64,000 bases of DNA from Prevotella sp. P2-180. GTDB lineage: Bacteria; Bacteroidota; Bacteroidia; Bacteroidales; Bacteroidaceae. A program made the translations under genes and the position numbers. The stretch spans positions 124,001 to 188,000 of the forward strand of contig NZ_NPJI01000067.1 of NCBI RefSeq assembly GCF_002251435.1, given 5' to 3'. The notes under the pieces were generated by a model. It searched no databases. It saw only the letters and a list, made by a program, of their open reading frames with translations, and had not been told where the DNA came from. Positions 1-6,739 of this stretch are shown piece by piece; positions within the stretch are counted from its first letter, which is position 1, and every line of letters begins with the position of its first letter.

Positions 1-969
1 TACGAGCGTTCGCACATCAAAGACTTGAGAAATTGTATCAATCAAGTTGTTGATAACGCTGATGTGGATTCTCTTGCAGAATCTTCATATCAAACATCTG
101 TCGAGGACGTAGTAAACAATCTGAGCCAAGCCATTGAAAAAACGTCTAAGCCTATTTATAAGCAAATGACAAAGATACAAGAGAGGCATGTTGAACTAGA
201 AGAAGATCAGAAACAACTCAAAAATGAACTTATCCTCTCCAAGAACGAATTGAGAGACTCTCTCAATACTCTTAAGAATGATATCATCCGAGATATAAAT
301 GGTGCTTCTATTGATACCATTGGAGAAATTTTGCAGTCACAAATAGGAGTGGAGAATGAAAAAGTATCTTTCTATGTATTCAATGATAAGGTGAATTCTC
401 TGATTGAGCGTTGTTGTGAGACAAACGCCAAGGCGGTAGAATCAAATATACAATTGTTACAAGAAGAATTCTCGAGGCAAAATGAGATGGTAGATCAACT
501 TGTCGCTAAAGGATTAGGACAACTCAAAAACCTTACCGTTACAGGAGAACAGGTAAAAGCTATTAGAGACATTGTCGCTTCCAGTTACAAATTCAAGCCT
601 TGGGGTGCTATTAATCTTGGGAAAAATATCACGAAATGGGCTGGATGGATAGGTGCTGGGCTATCTATAGGGGTCGAGCTTTATTCTTGGTATAAGAAAT
701 ATCGTGATGGCGAGAAATTAGAAAAAATGAAGCATGAGTTGGCTAATGCAATTAATAAGACAATGGCAAACCTATTCAAGTCATTTGAGTCGGATGAGTC
801 ATATTTCAAGAATTATGCTCCTTCTTATTTGCAAATGTGTCAAGCTCTAAAAGACAGAGAAAAAGAAGTAACTCAGCTTCAACAGAGAGTCAAAGACTTG
901 GAGAAATATAAGCAACGTATTGATGATTGGCGTAATTCTGCTGAATATGCCGATTTTGAAGAGGCTTGA
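1..969 (+). CDS. C-terminal part of a long coiled-coil protein, possibly a LeoA-like dynamin GTPase (5' end outside window)
   Basis: The reading frame is open from base 1, so the true start lies upstream; the TTG at 25 is not a convincing start. About 322 residues are visible. They contain charged heptad-type helices (roughly residues 55-105 and 285-315 of the visible part) and one hydrophobic stretch near residue 215 (WAGWIGAGLSIGVELYSWY) followed by a basic patch. Helical bundle, hydrophobic membrane-touching tip and C-terminal coiled coil resemble the tail of bacterial dynamin-like proteins of the LeoA/HP0731 kind. The GTPase domain would be outside the window, so this is inference from layout. 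A 37-residue membrane peptide follows 33 bases downstream. Confidence 0.45.
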   Translation, partial: YERSHIKDLRNCINQVVDNADVDSLAESSYQTSVEDVVNNLSQAIEKTSKPIYKQMTKIQERHVELEEDQKQLKNELILSKNELRDSLNTLKNDIIRDINGASIDTIGEILQSQIGVENEKVSFYVFNDKVNSLIERCCETNAKAVESNIQLLQEEFSRQNEMVDQLVAKGLGQLKNLTVTGEQVKAIRDIVASSYKFKPWGAINLGKNITKWAGWIGAGLSIGVELYSWYKKYRDGEKLEKMKHELANAINKTMANLFKSFESDESYFKNYAPSYLQMCQALKDREKEVTQLQQRVKDLEKYKQRIDDWRNSAEYADFEEA

Positions 970-1002
970 TTAATAATAGTTTAACTATATTATTTTTTTA
1001 TT

Positions 1003-1116
1003 ATGAGCGACATAATTAAAACAGAGAAAAAAGACAAAGGAGTAATTAAAAGAGTACTTGGAGCAGGAGCCGCTATTGCTTCTCTTGTATTAATTCTTAT
1101 GAAGAAACGAAACTAA
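1003..1116 (+). CDS. 37-residue single-span membrane peptide
   Basis: ATG at 1003, stop TAA at 1114-1116. The N-terminal half is charged (many Lys, Asp, Glu); residues about 18-32 form one hydrophobic segment rich in Ala, Leu and Ile; the end is MKKRN. This looks like a small tail-anchored or single-span protein with a basic end. It follows the coiled-coil gene by 33 bases, so the two may be cotranscribed and act together at the membrane. No family is recognised. Chance is possible for so short a frame, but the ordered charge/hydrophobic pattern favours a real gene. Confidence 0.45.
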   Translation: MSDIIKTEKKDKGVIKRVLGAGAAIASLVLILMKKRN

Positions 1117-1147
1117 CAGGTTGTTGCGACAAGACATTCATTTGATT

Positions 1148-1645
1148 ATGTATAACTTCCAACAGCAAATCAAGGAGCGCACGGGGTGGTCGGACGCCAT
1201 CGTGCGCTTCCTCCACTCCCGTGAGGAGGCGGAGGTTTATATTAGAGCTGGTCTGGTGGAGCGGCGTATTGGCGGAAGGGCTGCGCTTGTACGGACGGAT
1301 ATTGACTGGAGTGCCTTCAACTGCCGACAGGAATGGCTTAAGCAGAAATTTGCCGATTGGGATAAATGGCAGGACTATAACAATGCCGACCTTATTGGGG
1401 AAGGATGGCCGCCACGTGACAGCAATGGCGACCCATACGAGCTTCATCATATTGGACAAAGACAGGACTCACCATTTGCCGAATTGACTTGGCAGGAGCA
1501 CATGGGTGACGGCAACAATGCTATTCTTCATCCAAACAGAGAGTCTGTCATCGACCGCCAGCAGTTTGATGGCGAGAAATCACGCTATTGGCAAGACCGA
1601 TTCAAGGCTTTCACGAAAGAAGAAATCAAGAGAATCTATATGTAA
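1148..1645 (+). CDS. LHH-type HNH/Endonuclease VII toxin domain, orphan module
   Basis: The product is 165 residues from the ATG at 1148 (a TTG at 1121 would add nine). The C-terminal half has the hallmark of the LHH nuclease family of polymorphic toxins: ELHHIGQ, then SPFAELTWQEH about ten residues on, then ILHP and IDRQQFDGEKSRYW. The His pair and following His/Asn residues would form the metal-binding HNH core that cuts nucleic acid. The first half (WSDAIV..., AGLVERRIGGRAALVRTDIDW) is also usual for these toxin tips. The module normally ends a large secreted protein; here no delivery domain is fused, so it is either an orphan toxin tip left by recombination or a freestanding toxin. A repeat protein starts 14 bases after the stop and is the natural immunity candidate. 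Confidence 0.8.
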   Translation: MYNFQQQIKERTGWSDAIVRFLHSREEAEVYIRAGLVERRIGGRAALVRTDIDWSAFNCRQEWLKQKFADWDKWQDYNNADLIGEGWPPRDSNGDPYELHHIGQRQDSPFAELTWQEHMGDGNNAILHPNRESVIDRQQFDGEKSRYWQDRFKAFTKEEIKRIYM

Positions 1646-1659
1646 ATTGTTATCCGCTT

Positions 1660-2004
1660 ATGCCACAGATAGTAAACTTAGGAAAGGAACTCGTGCGTAT
1701 CAATACGCAGAAGAACTGTGTGGAGTATTCGCAGAATGGTGGAAGGAGTTGGGTGACGAGGTGCTGTAACGGCTCGTATGGCGAGTTCCGGGACTTGCTC
1801 GTTTATGGCAGTGATTTGCTGGCTTGCACCAGTAAGGGACTTTATGTAAGTACCAACGAGGGACGATCGTTTGCTCCACGCTGCACCAACAGCTCGTACG
1901 GCGACTTCCTCAACCTGCAAGATTCAGGAAGGGAACTGCTTGCCAATACAAGCAAGGGACTGTATTATTCGAGGAACGAAGGACGGTCGTGGGTGAGGAG
2001 ATAG
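1660..2004 (+). CDS. Small Asp-box (BNR-like) repeat protein, candidate immunity protein
   Basis: The product is 114 residues from the ATG at 1660, 14 bases after the toxin stop; the longer frame from 1588 would overlap the toxin and is less likely. About 38-residue units repeat: YSQNGGRSW, VSTNEGRSF, YSRNEGRSW alternate with SKGLYVS / SKGLYYS and NGSYGEF / NSSYGDF. S-x-N-x-G-x-x-W/F is an Asp-box-like turn as found in beta-propeller proteins, but three units are too few for a closed propeller, so it may oligomerise or be a fragment. Position right behind a nuclease toxin suggests immunity, which is inference; I do not recognise an established immunity family. Confidence 0.6.
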   Translation: MPQIVNLGKELVRINTQKNCVEYSQNGGRSWVTRCCNGSYGEFRDLLVYGSDLLACTSKGLYVSTNEGRSFAPRCTNSSYGDFLNLQDSGRELLANTSKGLYYSRNEGRSWVRR

Positions 2005-2146
2005 AGAAGAAAATAGTAAAATAATATGGTTATTAGCCTTACTTATGCAGATATTCAGAGCCCTTTTACAAGCATGTCCTCCGGAGTGAAATAAGCGGTG
2101 GAGACAGGCGTGTCGGGCCGGGTGCGCAGGAAGAGACACCGAGTTC

Positions 2147-2590
2147 CTACCTATATTCTTCTACCATCGACATCAAGTCGTAGAACATCAAGCGAGTGCT
2201 CAATGTTGCTTCTGAGGTGATATGACGGTAATCTTTCTCCTGTTGCTCTGTACTGAATACTGTAGTGAAGCCATTTTGCTCATAAAACGCCATTGTTTTT
2301 GGTGTATTATATGCGTCAACAATCACAAATCTGCATCCAGTCTTGTTTAGGGGTTCGATAAACCAAAGCTTAATGAAATCGAGAACATCACTGCCGATAT
2401 GCTTTGAACGGAATTCGGAAGAACCTCCCAACCTTGCCACTAATACAGCAGGATAGTCCTTCAAGGCTTTTGCGTGTGGTATTCCAGTCTCAATTTTCTT
2501 TCTGCGTGCATTAGGCAAATCGCTTACCCTAACTACTGCATTGGCAAGGGTAAAAGTGCATACGACTTTGTCTGGCTCGTCATTCTTCGA
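2147..2590 (-). pseudogene. GNAT acetyltransferase, 5' truncated
   Basis: Read leftward, the frame gives a GNAT C-terminal two thirds: DYPAVLVARLGG, then RSKHIGSDVLDFI (acetyl-CoA binding beta4-alpha3 region), then AFYEQNGF near the end. GNATs of this shape are common partners of antitoxins. The coding similarity continues upstream of the TTG at 2518 (FTLANAVVRVSDLP) to about 2590 and then stops at the junction with an oppositely oriented ATPase fragment. The N-terminal forty or so residues and the start codon are missing, so it is probably dead. Confidence 0.65.
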
Positions 2591-2917
2591 GGTAACCTTT
2601 TCGGTTATAAAGGTGCCATATTTGAGAATCTCGTTGCCGACATCTTCACAAAAAAGAGACGCAAGCTTTGTTATTTCTGTAAAGACTCTGGTTTGGAAGT
2701 AGATTTTGTCATCCGATATGAAGGAGAATGTACCCTGATAGAGGTAAAGGCCTCAAGTGGCAACGTAAAAAGCACAAAGACCATTCTTGCGCATCTCGAG
2801 AAATATCATGTCCATCACGCAATCAAGCTTGGCGATGTCAATATAGGACAGAACAGCAAATGACAATTCTACCCTTGTATATGGCTTTCTTGCTCGACAA
2901 GACATAATCATCAAATC
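2580..2917 (+). pseudogene. C-terminal fragment of an AAA ATPase with DUF4143-type nuclease-like domain, frameshifted
   Basis: The visible part is the C-terminal domain of the DUF4143 ATPase family: GYKGAIFENLVADIF, then KDSGLEVDFVIRYEGE with a PD-(D/E)xK-like D...E-x-K (TLIEVKAS), then EKYHVHHAIKLGDVNIG. The ATPase half is absent. After NIG the frame breaks: the expected ending TILPLYMAFLLD is present one frame over, which fits loss of a single A near 2848. The left end fuses to an inverted GNAT fragment near 2580. It is a remnant. Confidence 0.65.
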
Positions 2918-2972
2918 GCAAGTTTTATGTTGAACTAGCGGTGACTTACGCTGACATTCCCTAATTATAGCC

Positions 2973-3207
2973 TGCCACCCCATCTGCGTTCGTTTTTACC
3001 ACCAAGAGCAACTCCTACCAGCTCTCCAAGGACGACCGCCTGATGCTGGCGCAGAATATCATCGTGTCGCTCAAGGAAATCGACTCCATGACCACCAAGG
3101 AGATAAACCAGCTGAAGGCTTTCGTCACCATGCCGAGCGTCCTAAGGTAGATATCGACAATCGCATACCTGGCGCAGACGAAAAGCCCGAAGAACCGCCC
3201 TTCTGAC
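2973..3207 (+). pseudogene. Frameshifted fragment, VirE/DUF4248-locus type
   Basis: One frame reads PSAFVFTTKSNSYQLSKDDR, LMLAQNIIVSLKEID and MTTKEINQLKAFVTM, then hits a stop at 3148-3150. A neighbouring frame continues from about 3125 (AERPKVDIDNRIPGADE) to a TGA at 3205-3207. Codon use and length suggest a former gene tail. It sits before a perfect inverted repeat and a DUF4248-like stub, the usual order around Bacteroidales VirE/DUF3987 genes, but the family itself is not certain. Confidence 0.35.
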
Positions 3208-3213
3208 CTCTGT

Positions 3214-3335
3214 GCGTGACAACGTGACAACGTTATATATAGAAAATCCCTAAAAATGGAAATTCGCTTCCTTTAAAGGAGCTTAATTTCCTTTTCCGCG
3301 CATTTCTTATATTATATGTTGTCACGTTGTCACGC
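3214..3335. repeat. 18-bp perfect inverted repeat made of doubled GTGACAAC words
   Basis: The left arm 3214-3231 (GCGTGACAACGTGACAAC) is the exact reverse complement of 3318-3335. Each arm is a tandem pair of the word GTGACAAC. The 86-base spacer is AT-rich and contains the 12-base palindrome TCCTTTAAAGGA at 3269-3280. No coding frame crosses it convincingly. The layout resembles iterons or an attenuator; function unknown. Confidence 0.8.
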
Positions 3336-3419
3336 CCCCTTAATATCTTTAAGCTTTCAGCTTTTAAGACTTTAATCTTTTAATCTTTAATTTTATTGCC
3401 CCTCGCAGACGTCTGCAAA

Positions 3420-3485
3420 GCCCAATGCATATACTTGCGTAGCCCAACGCATATACCTGCATAGCCCAACGCATATACCTGCATT
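3420..3485 (+). repeat. Three tandem 22-bp units
   Basis: The unit GCCCAACGCATATACCTGCA plus two bases occurs three times in a row, the first copy with three changes. It lies in the non-coding stretch 3210-3570, which also has a C8A8 homopolymer run near 3530. There are no spacers, so it is not a CRISPR array. Confidence 0.8.
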
Positions 3486-3569
3486 ATGAGGGGGAGTTAA
3501 GAGGAGAAGTTATGAGAGGGAGTTATACCCCCCCCAAAAAAAATATCAACTCCAAAAATTTATAGAATT

Positions 3570-3674
3570 ATGAAATCAATGTCAAAGGCACAGCTTGCTG
3601 AAGCGGCAGGCGTAAATCGGGGTCGTAGGGACAGGTTCCTTGGTTCACTCTTTCGGGTCAATGAACTGAAGTGA
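3570..3674 (+). pseudogene. DUF4248-like stub
   Basis: The frame MKSMSKAQLAEAAGV matches the start of small HTH-like DUF4248 proteins that follow VirE genes in Bacteroidales. After 15-16 residues the sequence runs into a dispersed palindrome (3627-3684) and stops at 34 residues. It looks like a gene cut off by insertion of that palindrome. Confidence 0.4.
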
Positions 3675-3684
3675 ACCTGTCCCT
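3627..3684. repeat. Dispersed REP-like palindrome
   Basis: The arms AGGGACAGGTTC (3627-3638) and GAACCTGTCCCT (3673-3684) are perfect inverted copies. The outer words GGTCGTAGGGACAG and CTGTCCCTGTGATTC recur in altered form near 4960-4980, 6205-6230 and 54946-54970, which suggests a small mobile or REP-like family. Confidence 0.6.
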
Positions 3685-3723
3685 GTGATTCAATAAAGTT
3701 TTATGTAAATACAATTTTGATAA

Positions 3724-4212
3724 TTATAAAATTTCCAATGCTATTGCCGCACACGCCTCCGCATCCGCCAAGGCATGGTGATGGTTCTTCAAGTCATATC
3801 CGCAGCGGGCGGCAATGATGTCGAGGTTGTGGTGTCCTCCCGGCCAATGCTTGCGTGAGGCGATGCAGGTACAGTAAAACTCATAGTCGGGATAGTCCAT
3901 CTGATAGACTCGGAAAACGGCTTTGAGGCAGCTCTCGTCGAAAGCCTTGTTATGTGCCACCAACGGCAATCCCTCTATGAGAGGCTCTATCTGCTTCCAC
4001 ACTTCGGGGAATATCGGTGCATTCTCCGTGTCAGCGGCACACAGGCCATGCACTTGGCTGCACCTGTAGTTATAATACTCCGGTTCAGGCTTGATGAGGG
4101 AATAGAATTTATCCACTATCTCCCCATCCCTCACTATCACTACTCCAACAGAGCACACCGACGATCGCTCGTTGTTGGCTGTTTCAAAATCTATTGCAGC
4201 AAAGTCTTTCAT
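3724..4212 (-). CDS. DnaQ-like 3'-5' exonuclease (DEDDh)
   Basis: The 162-residue protein is a single exonuclease domain of the DNA polymerase III epsilon type. The catalytic residues are visible: D8 and E10 in AAIDFETA, D92 in VAHNKAFD, and H145 with D150 in HHALADAEA, so it is the DEDDh class. It would trim single-stranded DNA or RNA 3' ends. There is no polymerase-binding tail, so it is a standalone enzyme, perhaps for repair or RNA maturation. It stands alone in the accessory region with non-coding repeats on both sides. Confidence 0.88.
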   Translation of the reverse strand: MKDFAAIDFETANNERSSVCSVGVVIVRDGEIVDKFYSLIKPEPEYYNYRCSQVHGLCAADTENAPIFPEVWKQIEPLIEGLPLVAHNKAFDESCLKAVFRVYQMDYPDYEFYCTCIASRKHWPGGHHNLDIIAARCGYDLKNHHHALADAEACAAIALEIL

Positions 4213-4340
4213 ATCACTGATTATTTTTGTTTAGTCGCTTTTGGATGCTCATAGAAGAACTCTGAACAGGTCCTCTGTTGTATAATCAGTATCTTCGATA
4301 GCATCATCCTTGTGACTTACTGATACTCTATCCTTGTGGC

Positions 4341-4472
4341 AGTACTCCCGCGAGAGTACTCTGGTACTTAGGCGTGAGTACTGCAGTACTCTGGTTAGAG
4401 TACTGGTGTAATAACAGTCAGAGTACTGGTGTAATAACAGTCAGAGTACTATAGTACTCCGTATGGAGTACT
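4341..4472. repeat. Cluster of nine AGTACT palindromes with a 23-bp tandem duplication
   Basis: The six-base palindrome AGTACT occurs nine times between 4341 and 4472. A 23-base unit (AGAGTACTGGTGTAATAACA plus GTC) is perfectly duplicated at 4397-4419 and 4420-4442. It fills the gap between the exonuclease and DUF6078 genes. It could be an array of binding sites or nested hairpins. Confidence 0.85.
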
Positions 4473-4475
4473 GGC

Positions 4476-4910
4476 TTAATCATACCAGTTGGTGTTCTCC
4501 TCATAACTCTCGAACTTCATATCTTCCGTTACCCCAACCTTCTTCAGGGCATCCAGCACTATCCTTTGCTCCTTGGGAGTGAGGGCTGTGTCGCCTCGCC
4601 GACGCTCGTAATAGGCGTTGCGTCCGAACTTGCCTATGAGTATTGTCGAGAAGCGGTCGTATTGGTCGGGAAACATCCGCTTCTGGAAGTGGGCGAAGCC
4701 GCGGGCGTAGGTAATGGGCTTGTTGCTGCGGAAGAACTTGCACTTGGCATCCTTGATGCATCTGTTTGGGTTCACCACACTCAGAATATCATTCTTTTCC
4801 AACATCACGGGATAAACTATCTGATGCAGACAAGTCTCTGCCATCGGACAGTCGCTATGCTGACATACGGCATAGCCATCGGGTATGGATGTATAATATT
4901 TCTTTGGCAT
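4476..4910 (-). CDS. DUF6078 family protein
   Basis: The 144-residue protein has conserved cysteines early (CQHSDCPMAETC, then CIKDAKCKFF), a middle part rich in aromatic and basic residues (YARGFAHFQKRMFPDQYDRF) and the ending YEENTNWYD. This matches the Bacteroidales family DUF6078, whose function is not known. The Cys pattern could bind a metal. The start at 4910 is supported by a second copy of exactly this 5' end, upstream region included, at 6101-6196, so the gene or its start has been duplicated around the rhuM-like gene. Confidence 0.7.
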   Translation of the reverse strand: MPKKYYTSIPDGYAVCQHSDCPMAETCLHQIVYPVMLEKNDILSVVNPNRCIKDAKCKFFRSNKPITYARGFAHFQKRMFPDQYDRFSTILIGKFGRNAYYERRRGDTALTPKEQRIVLDALKKVGVTEDMKFESYEENTNWYD

Positions 4911-4941
4911 AGTTTTCTTATTTATTGTTATTCTTTTATGT
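4846..4941. repeat. Direct repeat copy 1 (5' end of DUF6078 gene)
   Basis: About 95 bases starting GGACAGTCGCTATGCTGACA are nearly identical to 6101-6196. They cover roughly the first 22 codons of the DUF6078 gene and the bases upstream of its start. Similarity continues weakly into a REP-like CTGTCCCTG sequence in both copies. Confidence 0.9.
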
Positions 4942-4985
4942 TGTCATTCTTGCGAATCACATGTGCTGTACCTGTGCCCCTCCAA

Positions 4986-6023
4986 TCAATTATCAAAATT
5001 CAAAGGAAGAAGTCCATCTCCTTCGTCGAACTTATCAAAATCCGACTTAAACAAACGGTCTTGTATGATTCGGTATTTCTCAAATTCGCTCTCTGCATAT
5101 TCCTTCGCATATTCTGTCGTAACTTGACCAGCATCATTGAGTACTGCATCTCCACCAGCTTCAAGAACAATGTCTATTCGTTTAGCCCAGTCCTCCATTG
5201 TCATAGGAATGTGTCTGTCAGCCATACGTTGTGCAAAGTCAAGAATTGAGTTGACCAGTTTACCCATGTCGTCAAGTTCTTTCTCTTTGAGATAATTCTT
5301 GGCAATGCTCACGTCAGCCTTGACAATTTTTCCGTCAGGTGCTTTCTCCCAGGTTGTTAGGCCCATGTGTTCTTTTGATGCATCAGCCCGGTCAACAATC
5401 AGCTCCGCAGCAGTATGCCCGTGTACCGCAAAGTGCATTTTGTTTTGCATCTTCTTGTAGAACATTCTTGTTGTGGGAGCATCCCTGTTGTAGTCAATGC
5501 TGGTGGCATAAATGTCTGTTAGCTTCTGATAGAATCGCCGTTCGCTCATGCGTATCTCACGGATTTCAGACAGCAGATGCTCAAAATAATCCTCGCCAAT
5601 GAACGCCCCGTTCTCCATACGCTTCTTATCTATGATATAGCCTCGGAGTGAGAACTGGCGGATGACATAAGTACACCATTGGCGGAATTGTGTAGCACGG
5701 ATGGAGTTGACACGATAACCCACGCTGATGATGGCATCAAGGCTATAGAGTTCCACCATACGTTTGACTTCTCTGTTGCCTTCCGTTTGAACTATTTCCA
5801 TTTTGGAAACAGTTGCCTCTTTCTTCAGTTCTCCCTCCACAAAGATATTCGCAAGATGCTTGTTGATGGCAGGAATGCCAACATCAAACAAGGCTGCCAT
5901 TGCCTTTTGGGTAGCCCAAATGGTTTCGTCCTTGTATAATACCTGTATGCCATTCTCCTTCCCTTCGGCTACGAAGGTAAGAAACTCTGCGGTACTATTT
6001 CGTATTTCTCTTTTCATTGCCAT
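4986..6023 (-). CDS. RhuM family protein
   Basis: The 345-residue protein matches the virulence-associated RhuM family: VLYKDETIWATQKAMAALFD near the start (an antirepressor-like helix-turn-helix), INKHLANIF, then YSLDAIISVGYRVNSIRATQ and FRQWCTYVIRQF, which are highly conserved. The C-terminal half (YDRADAS..., LTTWEKAPDGK, KAVDVSIAKNYL-like region) is also kept. Biochemical role unknown; the family occurs next to mobile and restriction/toxin loci. The start may be the second Met (6017). It is intact among decayed neighbours and flanked by two copies of the DUF6078 5' end, which suggests insertion or recombination at that gene. Confidence 0.88.
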   Translation of the reverse strand: MAMKREIRNSTAEFLTFVAEGKENGIQVLYKDETIWATQKAMAALFDVGIPAINKHLANIFVEGELKKEATVSKMEIVQTEGNREVKRMVELYSLDAIISVGYRVNSIRATQFRQWCTYVIRQFSLRGYIIDKKRMENGAFIGEDYFEHLLSEIREIRMSERRFYQKLTDIYATSIDYNRDAPTTRMFYKKMQNKMHFAVHGHTAAELIVDRADASKEHMGLTTWEKAPDGKIVKADVSIAKNYLKEKELDDMGKLVNSILDFAQRMADRHIPMTMEDWAKRIDIVLEAGGDAVLNDAGQVTTEYAKEYAESEFEKYRIIQDRLFKSDFDKFDEGDGLLPLNFDN

Positions 6024-6100
6024 CAGTTTTGATTTTTATTATTCCATGATTGGTTGTCATCGAATTTAATCCGTACTACTATTTGGGGTGGTATGCGACG

Positions 6101-6196
6101 GGACAGTCGCTATGCTGACATACGGCATAGCCATCGGGTATGGATGTATAATATTTCTTTGGCATAGTTTTATTATTTATTGTTATTATTTTATTT
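6101..6196. repeat. Direct repeat copy 2 (orphan DUF6078 5' end)
   Basis: This is a near-exact second copy of 4846-4941, including the DUF6078 start codon region, but the rest of the gene is missing. The spacing between the copies is 1255 bases and encloses the rhuM-like gene. Confidence 0.9.
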
Positions 6197-6245
6197 TGTG
6201 AATCAGAGGTGTCTGTCCCTGCGACCCTTAGTCCTCTTCCATTGT

Positions 6246-6700
6246 TCAGTCCTCCTGCTCATAGTAATATGAATAATCAATTCCCTTCATGAACATCTCG
6301 CGACTGTCAATCTCATCGGTGAGTGCACCTTTCAGTAACTGCTTTGACCGTCAATAGTATTGTCACTATAAGTAAACCAATCAAGAAACTCGTTTGCACG
6401 GTTGTTCGGATAGTGCTTGGCTAACAGCAGGACACCATTGTCGTCCATTACATCTGCCACACGCTTCTTGCCATCAGGGCCAACTAATTTGAACTCGTGA
6501 GTGTCACTCACGGGTTGAACGCCCTGTGCTGCAAGTTTCTTCTTCAACCAACGCCAATAGTTACCTGCTTTCACATAGTCGGTTTCATTGTTGATAGCGC
6601 GAACTATATCTGTAGCAGAGTAGTACCATCTGCTATCATCGTCGCTCCATATCGCACGAACCTCCTTATTATTATAAAACCGAATAGATATCTTGTCCAT
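6246..6700 (-). pseudogene. Bro-N domain protein, frameshifted near the end
   Basis: From the ATG at 6700 the frame gives MDKISIRFYNNKEVRAIW, WYYSATDIVRAIN and NYWRWLKKKL, then ANEFLDWFTYSDNTIDGQS, a Bro-N type antirepressor domain as found in Bacteroidales Bro/Fic-like proteins. The frame ends at 6332 with two foreign residues. In another frame the sequence continues SKQLLKGALTDEIDSREMF to EQED and a stop at 6246-6248. Loss of four bases from an AGCAAGCA duplication would explain the break. It could be a dead gene or a sequencing error. Confidence 0.6.
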
Positions 6701-6739
6701 TGCCTTGTCTTTATCAATTTGCGAGACGTGTCTCACGCC

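Noticed and set aside
1221..1487. Open frame overlapping the LHH toxin
   Set aside because: Out of frame with the recognised nuclease domain.
2026..2094. 22-codon frame after the repeat protein (MVISLTYADIQSPF...)
   Set aside because: Too short, no conserved pattern, and not needed to explain the region.
3420..3485. CRISPR-like tandem 22-base repeat
   Set aside because: Units are directly adjacent with no spacers, and no cas genes are present.
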